DNA from: Caulobacter sp. X
GTDB lineage: Bacteria; Pseudomonadota; Alphaproteobacteria; Caulobacterales; Caulobacteraceae
Length of the DNA stretch: 64,000 nucleotides
NCBI RefSeq assembly: GCF_002742635.1
Contig: NZ_PEGF01000002.1
Span: 124,001-188,000, forward strand
Direction of reading: 5' to 3'
A program made the position numbers and the translations under genes. Numbering within the stretch: position 1 is the first letter of the stretch; each line of letters begins with the position of its first letter. Shown piece by piece: positions 47,634-57,387 of the stretch. The notes under the pieces are model-generated. The model was not told the origin of the DNA and searched no databases. It worked only from the letters and a program-made list of their open reading frames with translations.

Positions 47634-48143
47634 CTATTGCAGCTTGGCGCCCATCTGGCCGATGGCGGCGTCCGCCAGCGGGTCGGTCTTGGCGCCGGCC
47701 AGGCGGGCGGCGAGGACCGTTTCGGCGGCCTGGGCGGCGAGATCCACCGCGGCGGCCTTCACGTCGGCTGCGGCTTGCGCCTCGGCCTGGGCGATCTTGC
47801 GTTCGGCCATCTCGGCGCGGCGCTTGATCTGCTCTTCGAGCTTTTCCTTGGCTTCCTCGGCCATCCGCTTGGCGTCGGCCTTGGCGGCCTCCATCATCGC
47901 GGCGGCCTGACGCTCGGCCTCCTCGCGCTGGGCCTTGACGTCCGCGAGCAGAGCCTGGGCCTCTTCCCGCAGCTGTTGGGCTTCGTCCAGCTCGGCCTTG
48001 ATCTTGGCCGAATAGTTGTCGAGCGCGCCGAACAGGGCGCCCGGCAGGACCTTCAAGAAGACCAGCAGGCCGAAGAAGATCACCAGGGCGACCAGAACCC
48101 AGAATTCCGGGTTCGACAGGCTGAACAGGGATTCGTGTTCCAT
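47634..48143 (-). CDS. atpF: F0F1 ATP synthase subunit b
   Basis: 169 residues. N-terminal membrane helix (about 14-31, [17 protein letters not shown]) then a long charged coiled coil typical of the peripheral stalk. Pairs with the b' subunit from the next gene upstream. Last gene of the minus-strand F0 operon. Confidence 0.93.
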   Translation of the reverse strand: MEHESLFSLSNPEFWVLVALVIFFGLLVFLKVLPGALFGALDNYSAKIKAELDEAQQLREEAQALLADVKAQREEAERQAAAMMEAAKADAKRMAEEAKEKLEEQIKRRAEMAERKIAQAEAQAAADVKAAAVDLAAQAAETVLAARLAGAKTDPLADAAIGQMGAKLQ

Positions 48144-48153
48144 CTTCAGTCCC

Positions 48154-48693
48154 TTAGGCCAGAGCCGACTTGAGCTCGGCGGCGGTGGCCGCCTTGCCAG
48201 TCAGCTTCTCGACGATCGCGCCGGCGGTGTCCTGGGCCACCACGCGGACCTGGCTCATGGCCTGGTCGCGAGCGGTCTGGATCGAAGCCTCGGCCGCGGC
48301 CAGCTTCTCGGCCAGCACGGCCTCTTCCTTGGCCTGACGCTCGGCGGCTTCGGCCGAAGCCTTGGCCTTCGCATCGGCGGCCGTCTTCTGGGCCTTGGCG
48401 CGGGCTTCCGCCACCTCGGCGGCGGCCGCGCGGGCTTGAGCCTCGGCCTCGTCCTTCATGCGACGGGCGTCGGCGATGTCGCCGGCGATCTTGGCGCCGC
48501 GTTCCTCGATCGCGCCGCTGACGCGGGGCAGGAGGCCCTTGGACAGCACCGCGTAGAGCACGGCGAAGATGAGCAGGAGCCAGACGATCTGACCGCCCCA
48601 GTGCTCGAACTGCAGCTGCGGAAGACCGCCGCCGCCTTCGTGGCCCTTGGGGGCTTCCGTCGTCTCGGTCGTGCCGTGATGTTCCGTCGCCAT
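48154..48693 (-). CDS. atpF': F0F1 ATP synthase subunit b'
   Basis: 179 residues, N-terminal [37 protein letters not shown] membrane helix (about 33-52) then an Ala/Glu/Lys-rich coiled coil. In alphaproteobacteria the second stalk is a b/b' heterodimer, as here. 10 bp from atpF. Confidence 0.92.
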   Translation of the reverse strand: MATEHHGTTETTEAPKGHEGGGGLPQLQFEHWGGQIVWLLLIFAVLYAVLSKGLLPRVSGAIEERGAKIAGDIADARRMKDEAEAQARAAAAEVAEARAKAQKTAADAKAKASAEAAERQAKEEAVLAEKLAAAEASIQTARDQAMSQVRVVAQDTAGAIVEKLTGKAATAAELKSALA

Positions 48694-48772
48694 GGGCGAA
48701 GGCGCCTCTCAGCTATTGCGCTTGGAGCGGACCGTGATCCGGCCCGCTCCAGGAAGCGCGAGAAAACAGAAA

Positions 48773-48810
48773 CTGGGGCGCGTCGCTTCCGATGAAGCGC
48801 CGCGCCCCAG
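48773..48810 (-). promoter_or_regulatory. Intercistronic hairpin between atpE and atpF'
   Basis: Perfect 10-bp arms ctggggcgcg (48773-48782) and cgcgccccag (48801-48810), with an additional inner pairing of cgctt and aagcg. It lies 8 bases downstream of the atpE stop and 80 bases before atpF'. On the minus strand it is followed by a T-rich stretch (tctgttttctc). It may be a partial terminator or an RNA processing/stability element that helps give atpE its higher dose. Confidence 0.6.
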
Positions 48811-48818
48811 GGATCGGA

Positions 48819-49043
48819 TTACGAGAACAGGATCAGGAAGGCGATGACCAGGGCGAAGATGCCCAGGGCTTCCGTCAGAGCCATGCCCAGGAACAGCATC
48901 GGGCGCTCTTGAGCGGCGGCCGTCGGGTTGCGCAGGGCGCCTTGGAAGTAGTTGCCGAACATCACGCCCAGGCCCACGCCCGCGCCGATCATGCCGAGCA
49001 TGGCCAGACCAGCGCCGATGTACTTAGCAGCAGCAGCGTCCAT
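48819..49043 (-). CDS. atpE: F0F1 ATP synthase subunit c
   Basis: 74 residues, two transmembrane helices: the first GAGLAMLGMIGAGVGLGVMFG, the second PMLFLGMALTEALGIFALVIAFLILF. The proton-binding Glu is in the second helix within MALTEALGIF, and the polar loop is ARNPTAAAQERP-like (LRNPTAAAQERP). Makes the c-ring. Confidence 0.96.
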   Translation of the reverse strand: MDAAAAKYIGAGLAMLGMIGAGVGLGVMFGNYFQGALRNPTAAAQERPMLFLGMALTEALGIFALVIAFLILFS

Positions 49044-49090
49044 GATTGAGACTCCTTGAGAAGGGTATTGGTTGAAAGACTAAAGGTTGA

Positions 49091-49852
49091 TCAGTGGCTG
49101 TCGAGGTGCACGACGTCGTTGAGATAGACGCAGGTGAGCACCGCGAACACGAAGGCCTGGAGGAAGGCCACCATGAACTCGAGGGCCGTCAGGGCGACGA
49201 CCGAGGTCAGGGCCAGGGCGGAACCCGCCCAGCCCAGCACGCCGAGACCGCCCAGGGCGATCACGAAGCCGGCGAAGATCTTCAGCACCACGTGGCCGCC
49301 CAGCATGTTGCCGAACAGACGAAGGCCGAGCGTGATCGGACGGATCAGGAACGACAGGATCTCGATCGGCACCAGCAGGAAGTACAGCGGCCACGGCACG
49401 CCCGACGGGGCGAACAGCTTGAAGAACTTCAGGCCGTTCTTGGCGAAGCCGACGGCGACGACGGTCAGGATGACCATCAAGCCCAGCGTCAGGGTCACGG
49501 CCAGCTGCGAGGTCGAGGTGAACACCAGGAACATGCCCTGCATGTTCATGAACAGCACGAACGAGAACAGCGTGAACACGAAGGGCAGGAACTTCTTGCC
49601 GTCGTGGCCGATGATGGATTCCGCCAGCCCGTCGACCAGGCCGTAGAGCATCTCGCCCACCGCCTGCAGGCGGCCGGGCACCACGGCCTTGCGGGCCGCC
49701 AGGCTGTAGAAGCCGATGATCAGCAGGGCGGCCGACATCATCGCGGCCACGGAGTTGGTGATCGAAAGATCGATGGCGCCCAGGCCCGGAACGGTCACGG
49801 TGGGCAGTTCCACGATCTTCTGGATCTGGAACTGGTGCATCGGATCGGCCAT
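49091..49852 (-). CDS. atpB: F0F1 ATP synthase subunit a
   Basis: 253 residues, five to six membrane helices. Conserved Arg in LRLFGNMLGGHVVLK (helix 4-like, essential for proton translocation), and ALEFMVAFLQAFVFAVLTCVYLNDVVHL at the C-terminus. Located between AtpI and AtpE as in other F0 operons. Confidence 0.95.
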   Translation of the reverse strand: MADPMHQFQIQKIVELPTVTVPGLGAIDLSITNSVAAMMSAALLIIGFYSLAARKAVVPGRLQAVGEMLYGLVDGLAESIIGHDGKKFLPFVFTLFSFVLFMNMQGMFLVFTSTSQLAVTLTLGLMVILTVVAVGFAKNGLKFFKLFAPSGVPWPLYFLLVPIEILSFLIRPITLGLRLFGNMLGGHVVLKIFAGFVIALGGLGVLGWAGSALALTSVVALTALEFMVAFLQAFVFAVLTCVYLNDVVHLDSH

Positions 49853-49857
49853 CGGCC

Positions 49858-50241
49858 CTAGTCTCTCTTCTGCTTGGGGACGGTAGGCCCGTCTCCCGTG
49901 TCTCCGTCGGCCTTCCCCGGAACCGGAGACGGGGCCGACGCCTGCGCGCTCAGTTTCATCGCCTTGCGGACGATGGAGAAAATCGCGATCCCCAGGCCGA
50001 TCAGCAGACCGCCGACCATGCCCCAGGGGCTCGTGTGGACGTAGTGGTCGAGCAGCCAGCCGAAGCCGAGACCCACCAAAACGCCCCCGATCAGATCCGC
50101 CAGCAGGCGGTAACCGTCCTGCTGGGCCTTTTCGGACGCGGCTTTCACCGGCTTTTCCGCCGCCTTCCGCGCCTCAAATGCGGCGAGCCGAGCGTCGAGG
50201 CTCTGCGGAGCCCTCTCGTTCGGTTCGTCGGCCTTGGGCAT
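49858..50241 (-). CDS. atpI: AtpI, F0F1 ATP synthase accessory protein
   Basis: 127 residues, two hydrophobic helices (about 46-64 and 73-92) around LIGGVLVGLGFGWLLDHYVHTSPWGMVGGLLIGLGIA. The acidic/basic N-terminus matches the alphaproteobacterial AtpI. Thought to help c-ring assembly. First gene of the operon on the minus strand; the upstream 360 bp to 50600 contains its likely promoter. Confidence 0.9.
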   Translation of the reverse strand: MPKADEPNERAPQSLDARLAAFEARKAAEKPVKAASEKAQQDGYRLLADLIGGVLVGLGFGWLLDHYVHTSPWGMVGGLLIGLGIAIFSIVRKAMKLSAQASAPSPVPGKADGDTGDGPTVPKQKRD

Positions 50242-50600
50242 GGGAAGCGGCAGGTCCGAAAGCGCCGAGGACGCGCCATAAAAAAGCGCTTTTCCGGCCG
50301 GCTTGATCGGCGCGGAACCTATAGACCTCGCTGCGGTGCGTCAAGGTGACCGCGTCGTAAGGCAAGTGGCCGGAATATTTGAGCTTTTCGCCTTCCCCTC
50401 CGTCAGGCGGGCAAAACCGACCCCAATCTTCCGGCGGGGAGGGCGAGGCGGGGTCTTTCGGATCGGGAACGACTCCCTATCTATCGGGCGTTCTTTCGCC
50501 GCCGCTCCCCCTAGGCACGGAGCGTCGAGCCTCGATGACGCATTGATTTTTTCGTCGATCTGGGCTTTAGAGCCGCCGCCTCCAAACAATACGAAGATTC
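50242..50600. other. Non-coding gap with the atp promoter region
   Basis: 359 bases. It should contain divergent promoters for atpI (minus) and the charged helical gene (plus). I see a 12-bp palindrome aaaagcgctttt at 50282-50293. Possible ORFs across the gap have no protein-like features. Confidence 0.6.
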
Positions 50601-50990
50601 ATGTCGCACCTGAAGAACACCGGATTCGCCGATCGCCTCGCCGCGCAACAGGAAGCCAAGAAGGCCATGCTGGCCAAGTTCAAGGCCAAGCCTACGGTCC
50701 AGGATCCGGATTTCGATAAGCGCGAAGAGCTTCGCGCCGCCGAACTCGAAGCCGTCCGCGCCGCCCGCGCCGAAGCCAAGGAAAAGGCCCGCCTCGAAGC
50801 CCTGGCTCGCCAGGAAGAGCTGATGGCCGCCAAGCGCGCCGAGCGCAAGGAGCGCAAGGCCCTCGAAGCCGCCGAGATGCGCGTCCGCAAGGAAGAGAAG
50901 GCCAAGGAGCGCGACGAACTGCGCGCCTTGGGCAAGTCGACCAATAGCAAGCAGTCGCGCGCCCACCAGTGGGCTCACCTGCTGGGTTAA
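50601..50990 (+). CDS. Charged coiled-coil protein, DUF6481-like
   Basis: 129 residues, almost entirely charged, with Ala/Lys/Glu/Arg runs from about residue 15 to 115 and a short C-terminal SRAHQWAHLLG. This composition and the start MSHLKNTGFADRL resemble DUF6481 proteins of Caulobacterales/Rhizobiales. Function unknown. Followed by a strong terminator. Confidence 0.8.
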   Translation: MSHLKNTGFADRLAAQQEAKKAMLAKFKAKPTVQDPDFDKREELRAAELEAVRAARAEAKEKARLEALARQEELMAAKRAERKERKALEAAEMRVRKEEKAKERDELRALGKSTNSKQSRAHQWAHLLG

Positions 50991-50995
50991 GGATC

Positions 50996-51019
50996 AAGGG
51001 GCCTTTCGGGCCCCTTTTT
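50996..51019 (+). terminator. Rho-independent terminator after the charged protein
   Basis: Arms aaggggcc (50996-51003) and ggcccctt (51009-51016), 5-base loop, five T residues (51015-51019). Confidence 0.9.
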
Positions 51020-51056
51020 CTTTGCCTGATGCGTCGAACGGGACCATGAGCCGCTC

Positions 51057-51836
51057 ATGGTTTCCCTAGACGTCATCGCCAGCCTGTTCGTGGTCGCAGC
51101 CCTCGCCGGAGCGCTGGACGCCATCGCCGGCGGCGGCGGACTCGTGACCTTGCCGGCGTTGCTGCTGGCGGGCCTGTCGCCCGTGCAGGCGTTGGGCACC
51201 AACAAGCTGCAAGGCGCGGTCAGCGCCATCTCCTCGACCAGCGCCTTCGCCCGGCGCGGCCTGATCGACTGGAAGACCGCCTGGCCGGTCGCCCTGGCCG
51301 CCGCCATCGCCGGTCTCTGCGGCGCCCTTTGCGCCAGCCTGCTGTCGCCGCAGCTGCTGCGGGCGATCGTGCCGGTGCTGCTGATCGCCATCGCCCTCTA
51401 TTTCGGCTTCTCGCGCGCCCTGAAGAGCGAGGATGTCGCCCCGCGCATGGCGCTGATCCCGTTCGCCTGTTTCGTCACGCCGCTGGTCGGCTTCTATGAC
51501 GGCATCTTCGGGCCCGGCGCCGGCGCTTTCTACATGGTCGCGATCGTCACCCTTCTGGGCTACGGCGTCCTGAAGGCCACCGCCCACACCAAGCTCGCCA
51601 ACGCGGCCAGCAACCTCGGCAGCCTGACCTTGTTCGCCCTGAAGGGCGTGGTCGTCTGGCCGGTGGGCCTGGCGATGGCGGTGGGCGCGTTCCTCGGCGC
51701 TCAGGTGGGGTCGAGGCTTGCCATGCGCTTTGGGCCCAAGCTGATCCGGCCGCTGCTGGTGGTGATCTCGTGCGCGATGGCGGTGAAGCTGCTGGCCGAT
51801 CCGGCCAATCCCATTCGCCAGGCGATCGGCTTCTAA
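51057..51836 (+). CDS. TSUP family sulfite/organosulfonate exporter-like permease (TauE/SafE)
   Basis: 259 residues, about eight membrane helices. Repeated family motifs GGGGLVTLPALLLAGLSPVQALGTNKLQGA in the first half and GFYDGIFGPGAGAFYMVAIVTLLGYGVLKATAHTKLANAASNLGSL in the second mark the two TauE halves. Transport of small sulfur-containing or carboxylate anions is inferred from the family. The start is the ATG after the terminator. Confidence 0.92.
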   Translation: MVSLDVIASLFVVAALAGALDAIAGGGGLVTLPALLLAGLSPVQALGTNKLQGAVSAISSTSAFARRGLIDWKTAWPVALAAAIAGLCGALCASLLSPQLLRAIVPVLLIAIALYFGFSRALKSEDVAPRMALIPFACFVTPLVGFYDGIFGPGAGAFYMVAIVTLLGYGVLKATAHTKLANAASNLGSLTLFALKGVVVWPVGLAMAVGAFLGAQVGSRLAMRFGPKLIRPLLVVISCAMAVKLLADPANPIRQAIGF

Positions 51837-51956
51837 AATCCTCCCCCTAGCGGGGGAGGTGGCGCGAAGCGCCGGAGGGGGAAGACTTGCTGACCTTGCC
51901 TATTCCCCCTCCGTCGTCTCTTCGAGCCGACACCTCCCCCGCGAGGGGGAGGATTT
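51836..51956. repeat. Palindromic GC-rich intergenic repeat (copy 4, best preserved)
   Basis: 26-bp outer arms 51836-51861 (aaatcctccccctagcgggg...) and 51931-51956 that match on 25 of 26 bases, with inner arms ggagggggaa (51873-51882) and ttccccctcc (51903-51912). It lies between the convergent TSUP and smc genes and may end both transcripts. Confidence 0.88.
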
Positions 51957-51963
51957 ACGCCGC

Positions 51964-54900
51964 CTAAGCCGCCACCAGCTTCTCGGCCGTGCTCAGGTCC
52001 ACGCTGACCAGCTGGCTGACGCCGCGCTCGGCCATGGTGACGCCGAACAGGCGGTCCATCCGGCTCATGGTCACCGGGTTGTGGGTGATGGCGATGAAAC
52101 GCGTCTGGGTGCGGCGGCGCATCTCGTCCAGCATGTTGCAGTAGCGGTCGACATTGGCGTCATCGAGCGGCGCGTCGACTTCGTCCAGCACGCAGATCGG
52201 GGCCGGATTGGCCAGGAACACACCGAAGATCAGGGCGCTGGCGGTCAGGGCCTGCTCGCCGCCGCTCATCAGGCTCATGCTGGCCAGGCGCTTGCCGGGC
52301 GGGCAGGCGTAGATCTCCAGACCCGCCTCCAGCGGATCGTCGCTCTCGATCAGCTTCAGCTCGGCCTGGCCGCCGCCGAACAGGGCCTGGAAGAGGGTCT
52401 GGAAGTTGGCGTTGATCACGTCGAAGGCGGCCAAGAGCCGTTCACGGCCCTCGGCGTTCAGCTCCTCGATGCCGGCGCGCAGCTTGGTGACGGCGCCCGA
52501 CAGGTCGGCGCGCTCGGTGCGCATGATCTCCAGGCGGCCGGCATATTCCTGCGCCTCTTCCTCGGCGCGCAGGTTCACCGGGCCGATGGCGTCCCGCTCG
52601 CGCTCCAGGGCGAACAGGTGAGCCTCGACCCCGGCGGCGTCCTTCGGCACGGCCACGGCTTCGCCGGCGACGTGGCGGCCCAGCTCCTCGGGCTCCATGC
52701 GAGCCTGCTCGCGGATGGCGGTGGCGACCTCGGCGTAGCGCTGGCGGGCGCCGTCCAGGTGGGCGACCAGGGCCGCGCGCTTTTCGCGAGCCTCGCCGGC
52801 GGCCTGTTCGGCGGCCCGGGCGGCGCGGTCGGCGTTGATGCGGTTGGTCTCGGCCGCCTCCAGCGCGTTGCTGGCCTTGGCGCGGCGGGCCTCGGCGGCG
52901 GCGAATTCGTCCAGCAGGGCGACCAGCTTCTCCTGCAGCACCGTCGGCGCCTCGCGCGCCGCTTCAAGCGCGGCCGCGGCTTTCACGCGGTCGCCTTCAA
53001 GAGATTCCGCCCGCTTGGCGGCGGTCTCGGCCCGCTTGGCCCAGTCGGTCCGGTCACGCTCCAGGCTCTCCAGGCGGCGCTGGCGGCCGGCGCGTTCGCG
53101 GGTCTCGACGTCGAGAGCGGTGCGAGCGGCGCTGGCGGCCTCGCGAGCCTTGGCCGCCTCCTGGCGGGCTTCCGTCAATTGGGGCTGCAGATCACCCGAG
53201 GTCTGGGCGGCGGCGTGGGCTTCCCGGGCCTCCGCCAGGGCCGCGTCGGCCTCGGCCTTCTCGGCCTCGAAGCGGGCGATGGTGTCGTCCAGGGACTGGG
53301 CGCGGGCGGCCCGCAGCGCCTGCTCGCGCTCGAACCTGGCGACCTGCTCGCGGGCCTGGGTCAGCAGGCGCTCGGCGTCCGGCGGCCCCCGGCGCCTGTC
53401 GCGCAGCAGGTCCTCGACCGCGCGCATCCGGTCGGCGGCGACCTTCAGCGCGGCGGCCGTAGCCTCGGCGCGCGGGGCCAGGACGTCGATCTCGGCCTCG
53501 ACCTCGGCCAGGCGGGTGCGTTGCTCCAAGCGGATGGCGGCGGGCTTGGGCGCGTCGGCGCGGGCGACGAAGCCGTCCCAGCGCCAGAGGTCCCCTTCGA
53601 TCGAGACCAGGCGCATGCCGGGCTTCAGCGCCTTTTGCAGCCGGTCGCCGTCGGCGCGGGCGACCACGGCCACGTGCGAGAGGCGGGCGACCAGTTCCGG
53701 CGGCGCCTTGACCAGCGGTACGAGCGGCTGCGCGCCTTCGGGCCACACCGGCGAGGAGACCTGCGCCCCGCCCCAGTAGGAGGGCGCCTTGGGATCAAGC
53801 GCGGCGTCGAGATCATCGCCCAGCGCGGCGGCCAGGGCCGCGCCATAGCCCTTGTCGGGCGAGACGCTATCCAGCGCCGGCGCATGGCCGCTCTTGGCGC
53901 GCGGGGCCGTGAGCTGGGCCAGGCCTCGGGCCTCGGTGCGCAGGCGGCCCAGCTGGTCCTCGACGCTCCGCGCCAGCTGGCGAGCCTGGGCCTCCTGTTC
54001 GGCGGCCTTGACGCGCTCGGCCTCGGCCTCCTCCAGCGCCGCGCGGGCGGCGGCGAGCGCGGCCTCGGCGCCCTCGAAGCGCTGGCGAGCGTCGGCGGCG
54101 GCGGGATCGACCTCGGGGCCGATGGCGGCGCGCTCGGCCTTGGCCTGGTCGAGGGCGCGGTTGGTGCGGCTGGCGCGGGCGTCGGCTTCGGAGAGGCGGG
54201 TCGCGGCGGCGCGGAACTGCGCTTCCTCGGCGGCGACCCGGGCGGCCAGCTGCTCGACCTGGGTCTCGGCGGCGGCGCGGGCGGCCTCGGCGGCCTTGGC
54301 GGCGGCCTCCAGCTCGGGACCGCGCTCGGGCGCGGCGGCGACCAGGGCGCGGACCTCCTCCAGCTCGGCGTCGATGCGGGCGAGGGCGGCGGCGGCGTCG
54401 TCCTTGGCCTGGCTCTCCCGCGCGCGGTCGGCCTCGATGCGGGCGAGGTCGTTCTTCAGGCGTTCGAACTCCGCGGCGGCGGCTTCGGCCTCGCGCTCGG
54501 CGCGGTCCTTCTGGATGGCCAGCTGGCCCAGGATGGCCTGGGCGATCGTCGCCTCCTCCCGGAGCGGCGGCATGGCGGTCTCGGCCTCGGTGATCGCCAC
54601 CTGGGCGGCGGCGCTGGCGCGGGCGGTCTCCTCGACGAGGCGCGCGGCCTCGGTCGCCTCGCGCTGGGTGCGCTCCAGCGTGTCGCGGGCCTCGGTCCAG
54701 CGGGTGTAGAGCACCGCGCCCTGCACGGCGCGGATCTCGGCCGAAAGGCGCTTGTACTTCTCGGCTTGGCGGGCCTCGCGCTTCAGGCGGTTCAGGGCCG
54801 TTTCGAGTTCACGGGCCACGTCGTCCAGGCGGGCCAGATTGGCCTCGGCCGCGCGCAGGCGCAGCTCGGCCTCGTGCCGGCGCGTATGCAGGCCCGAGAC

Positions 54901-55407
54901 GCCGGCGGCTTCTTCCAGGATGCGGCGACGGTTCTGCGGCTTGGCGCCGATCAGCTCGCTGATCTGCCCCTGGCGGACCAGGGCGGGCGAATTGGCGCCG
55001 GTCGAGGCGTCGGCGAACAAGAGCTGGACGTCGCGGGCCCGCACCTCGCGGCCGTTGATCTTGTAGGTCGAGCCCGAGCCGCGATCGATCCGGCGCACGA
55101 CCTCCAGGACGGGATCGTCGTTGAACTGGGCCGGTGCGGTGCGGTCGGCGTTGTCGATCGTCAGGGCGACGTCGGCGTGGTTGCGCGGCGGCCTGGCGCC
55201 GCTGCCGGCGAAGATCACGTCGTCCATGCCGCCGGCCCGCATCGCCTTGGCGGAATTGGCGCCCATCACCCAGCGCAGGGCTTCCAGCAGGTTCGACTTG
55301 CCGCAGCCGTTCGGGCCGACAATGCCGGTCAGGCCCGGCTCGATCCGGAACTCGGTCGGCTCGACGAAGGACTTGAAGCCCGAAAGGCGAAGGCGCTGGA
55401 ACTGCAC
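51964..55407 (-). CDS. smc: Chromosome partition protein SMC
   Basis: 1147 residues, the full length for alphaproteobacterial SMC. Walker A is [22 protein letters not shown] (about 30-50), the hinge lies near 520-640, two long coiled-coil arms surround it, and the C-terminal head has [20 protein letters not shown] and the Walker [16 protein letters not shown]. Condenses and orders newly replicated chromosome arms. It is the last gene of an operon with two DsbA-like genes and a DUF721 gene. Confidence 0.97.
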   Translation of the reverse strand: MQFQRLRLSGFKSFVEPTEFRIEPGLTGIVGPNGCGKSNLLEALRWVMGANSAKAMRAGGMDDVIFAGSGARPPRNHADVALTIDNADRTAPAQFNDDPVLEVVRRIDRGSGSTYKINGREVRARDVQLLFADASTGANSPALVRQGQISELIGAKPQNRRRILEEAAGVSGLHTRRHEAELRLRAAEANLARLDDVARELETALNRLKREARQAEKYKRLSAEIRAVQGAVLYTRWTEARDTLERTQREATEAARLVEETARASAAAQVAITEAETAMPPLREEATIAQAILGQLAIQKDRAEREAEAAAAEFERLKNDLARIEADRARESQAKDDAAAALARIDAELEEVRALVAAAPERGPELEAAAKAAEAARAAAETQVEQLAARVAAEEAQFRAAATRLSEADARASRTNRALDQAKAERAAIGPEVDPAAADARQRFEGAEAALAAARAALEEAEAERVKAAEQEAQARQLARSVEDQLGRLRTEARGLAQLTAPRAKSGHAPALDSVSPDKGYGAALAAALGDDLDAALDPKAPSYWGGAQVSSPVWPEGAQPLVPLVKAPPELVARLSHVAVVARADGDRLQKALKPGMRLVSIEGDLWRWDGFVARADAPKPAAIRLEQRTRLAEVEAEIDVLAPRAEATAAALKVAADRMRAVEDLLRDRRRGPPDAERLLTQAREQVARFEREQALRAARAQSLDDTIARFEAEKAEADAALAEAREAHAAAQTSGDLQPQLTEARQEAAKAREAASAARTALDVETRERAGRQRRLESLERDRTDWAKRAETAAKRAESLEGDRVKAAAALEAAREAPTVLQEKLVALLDEFAAAEARRAKASNALEAAETNRINADRAARAAEQAAGEAREKRAALVAHLDGARQRYAEVATAIREQARMEPEELGRHVAGEAVAVPKDAAGVEAHLFALERERDAIGPVNLRAEEEAQEYAGRLEIMRTERADLSGAVTKLRAGIEELNAEGRERLLAAFDVINANFQTLFQALFGGGQAELKLIESDDPLEAGLEIYACPPGKRLASMSLMSGGEQALTASALIFGVFLANPAPICVLDEVDAPLDDANVDRYCNMLDEMRRRTQTRFIAITHNPVTMSRMDRLFGVTMAERGVSQLVSVDLSTAEKLVAA

Positions 55408-55426
55408 GAGGCGGTCCCCTTCGTCC

Positions 55427-56041
55427 TCAGCCCTTCGCCGCGACGGCGAAGGCGCGCGACAGGGCGGTGAAATCCGTGCCGTCGACCTGCGCGCCGTTCA
55501 CGAAGAAGGTCGGCGTCCCCTCGATCCCGTCCGTCTGGGCGCGGGCGAAGCGGGCGTTGACGGCCTCCAGCGCCTTGGGATCGCGCAGGGTCTCGGCGAA
55601 CTGCTGGGCGGTCAGGCCGTATTGCTTGCCGATCGCCTCCAGTCCCTCCCAGAGCTTCTCGCTGTCGTAGATCGCCGCCTGCTTCTCGAAGATGGTCGTC
55701 AAGACCTCGAAATACTTGCCCGGAATCCGGCGCGCCAGGATGAAGCCCGCGGCGGCGAACTCGGGCGGCGGGGTCAGGAACTCGCGGAAAACGAGGCGCG
55801 CCTTGCCGGTGTCGATGAAGCCCTTGCGGACCTGCGGCAGGACGTCGGCCCACCAGTGGGCGCAATGCGGGCAGCTGGCCGAGGCGTAGACGACGAACTG
55901 GACCGGCGCCTTGGGCGAGCCCAGCACCATCTCGCCCGGAACCGGCGGCAGGGGCGCGGCGCGCGCGAGCGCCGGCGCCGCCAACGTCGATCCCGTGACG
56001 GCCAGGCCGGAAACGATCAGGGCGCGCCGGTCCAAGGTCAT
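55427..56041 (-). CDS. DsbA-like thioredoxin-fold protein (second of two)
   Basis: 204 residues. N-terminal [24 protein letters not shown] signal, twin-arginine-like. The redox motif is CPHC in [13 protein letters not shown] (about residues 60-70), followed by the DsbA helical insertion ([24 protein letters not shown]) and [17 protein letters not shown] with the cis-Pro. Likely introduces or rearranges periplasmic disulfides. Overlaps the upstream gene by one base (TAATG). Confidence 0.9.
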   Translation of the reverse strand: MTLDRRALIVSGLAVTGSTLAAPALARAAPLPPVPGEMVLGSPKAPVQFVVYASASCPHCAHWWADVLPQVRKGFIDTGKARLVFREFLTPPPEFAAAGFILARRIPGKYFEVLTTIFEKQAAIYDSEKLWEGLEAIGKQYGLTAQQFAETLRDPKALEAVNARFARAQTDGIEGTPTFFVNGAQVDGTDFTALSRAFAVAAKG

Positions 56042-56661
56042 TACTTCGAGGCCGCCGCGATGGCCGCGTCCAGCTCGGCCAGGGTGCGCTCGCCGCCCTC
56101 TTCCGCGCCGACCTTCTTGCCGTTGACGACGAAGGTGGGCGTGCCCTGGATCTTGGCTTCCTTGCCGTACTTCTCGACGCGGGCGTTGAGGTCCTTCAGC
56201 GCCTTTTCGTTGGTTACGCAGGCGTTGAACTGTTCTTCGGTCATGCCGGCCGACTGGGCGACGTTGAGCAGGCCCTCGCGGAACTGGCCCGTCTGGAACA
56301 TCTGCTCCTGGGCGCGATAGACCGAGTCCACGACCTGGAAGTACTTATCCTTGCCGGCGCAGCGGGCCATCAGGAAGGCGGCCGCGGCCACTTCGTTCGG
56401 CGGGGTGATAATCTCGCGATAGACGTAGTTGACCTTGCCCGTGTCGATGTATTTGGCCTTGAAGGCCGGATAGACGTCCTTGTTCCAGCGGGCGCAGTGA
56501 ACGCACGAAGCCGAGGCGTATTCGACCACCGTGACCTTGGCGTTCGGGTTGCCCTGGGTCATGTCGTCGGCGGTGACGGTCTCGCCCTTGGGACCGCAGC
56601 TGGCGAGGCCGGCGGCGAGCGCGGCGACAAGGGTGACTCGGCTGATCAGCGAACGCATCAA
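56041..56661 (-). CDS. DsbA-like thioredoxin-fold lipoprotein (first of two)
   Basis: 206 residues. Signal with a lipobox GLASC near residue 21, so probably lipidated. Redox motif CVHC in YASASCVHCARWN, then the family helices and GTPTFVVNGKKVG. The CVHC motif differs from the neighbour's CPHC, suggesting a different redox potential. Same operon, tandem duplicates. Confidence 0.9.
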   Translation of the reverse strand: MMRSLISRVTLVAALAAGLASCGPKGETVTADDMTQGNPNAKVTVVEYASASCVHCARWNKDVYPAFKAKYIDTGKVNYVYREIITPPNEVAAAAFLMARCAGKDKYFQVVDSVYRAQEQMFQTGQFREGLLNVAQSAGMTEEQFNACVTNEKALKDLNARVEKYGKEAKIQGTPTFVVNGKKVGAEEGGERTLAELDAAIAAASK

Positions 56662-56796
56662 ATGGCCCTTCGGCGGTCGATTGGAAACTTAAGCCCGATT
56701 CTCGTTTCGAAGGGAAAAGGGCTGGACGCGGACTACGGCAAGAGCGCGACCGGGCGGTGGTTGTCAATGGCCTCGCCCGGGCCCGGCGATGGCGTT

Positions 56797-57339
56797 TCAG
56801 CGGTTGGAGGCCAGCACCCCTCGGCCCAGTTTCAGCAGCGCCTGCTTCAGCCCGCCGTCGGGCTGTTCGGCCAAGCTGTCGGCCAATTCCTTCTCAAGCG
56901 CCGCGTCCAGCGGCGGCTTGCGGCGAGGCTTCTGAGGGACGGGCGCGGCGGCGGCCTTCACGGGGCCCTGGACGATGCGCAGGCGGGTGACCACGCCCTT
57001 GCCCAGCAGCATGTCCAGCCGCGCGGTGATCTGCGGCGCCTGGTGTTGGATCAGCGAGGCCATGGGGCCATCGACGCGCAGCTCCAGCGCGCCGCCCTCG
57101 CCGTTGCGGCCCTTGATGATGCGGACCGGCTCGGTGCGCCGCGCCAGGGTGTCGCCGACGATCTCGCGCCAGCGGGTCTGCAGGGCGGCCGGGCCCTGGC
57201 CAAAGCGGTTCTCCAGGTCCTTGAGCAGCGGCGCCAGGCTCTTGCCGGCCGGGGGCGGCGGGCGGCGCTGCGGCTTGGTCCGCTTCTGGCGAAGGATCGC
57301 GATCGCTTCTTCGGCGGTGGGCAGGGGGCGGCGGGCCAT
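56797..57339 (-). CDS. DUF721 protein (DciA-like)
   Basis: 180 residues. The DUF721/DciA KH-like core at about residues 35-125 has LENRFGQGPAALQTRWREIVGDTLARRTEPVRI and ITARLDMLLGKGVVTRLRI. DciA is the ancestral loader-like partner of the replicative helicase DnaB in bacteria lacking DnaC; alphaproteobacteria generally use it. Heads the smc operon and is divergent from mutY (48 bp apart). Confidence 0.8.
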   Translation of the reverse strand: MARRPLPTAEEAIAILRQKRTKPQRRPPPPAGKSLAPLLKDLENRFGQGPAALQTRWREIVGDTLARRTEPVRIIKGRNGEGGALELRVDGPMASLIQHQAPQITARLDMLLGKGVVTRLRIVQGPVKAAAAPVPQKPRRKPPLDAALEKELADSLAEQPDGGLKQALLKLGRGVLASNR

Positions 57340-57387
57340 GACGGAAAGCTAGCACGAGGGCGCCCGCTTGCGGTAGGCGAGAGGGCG

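Noticed and set aside
51859-55470. 1203-codon open frame antisense to smc
   Set aside because: Long antisense frames are expected in GC-rich Caulobacter genes; it is low-complexity Gly/Leu/Ala and the smc product matches a known family along its whole length.
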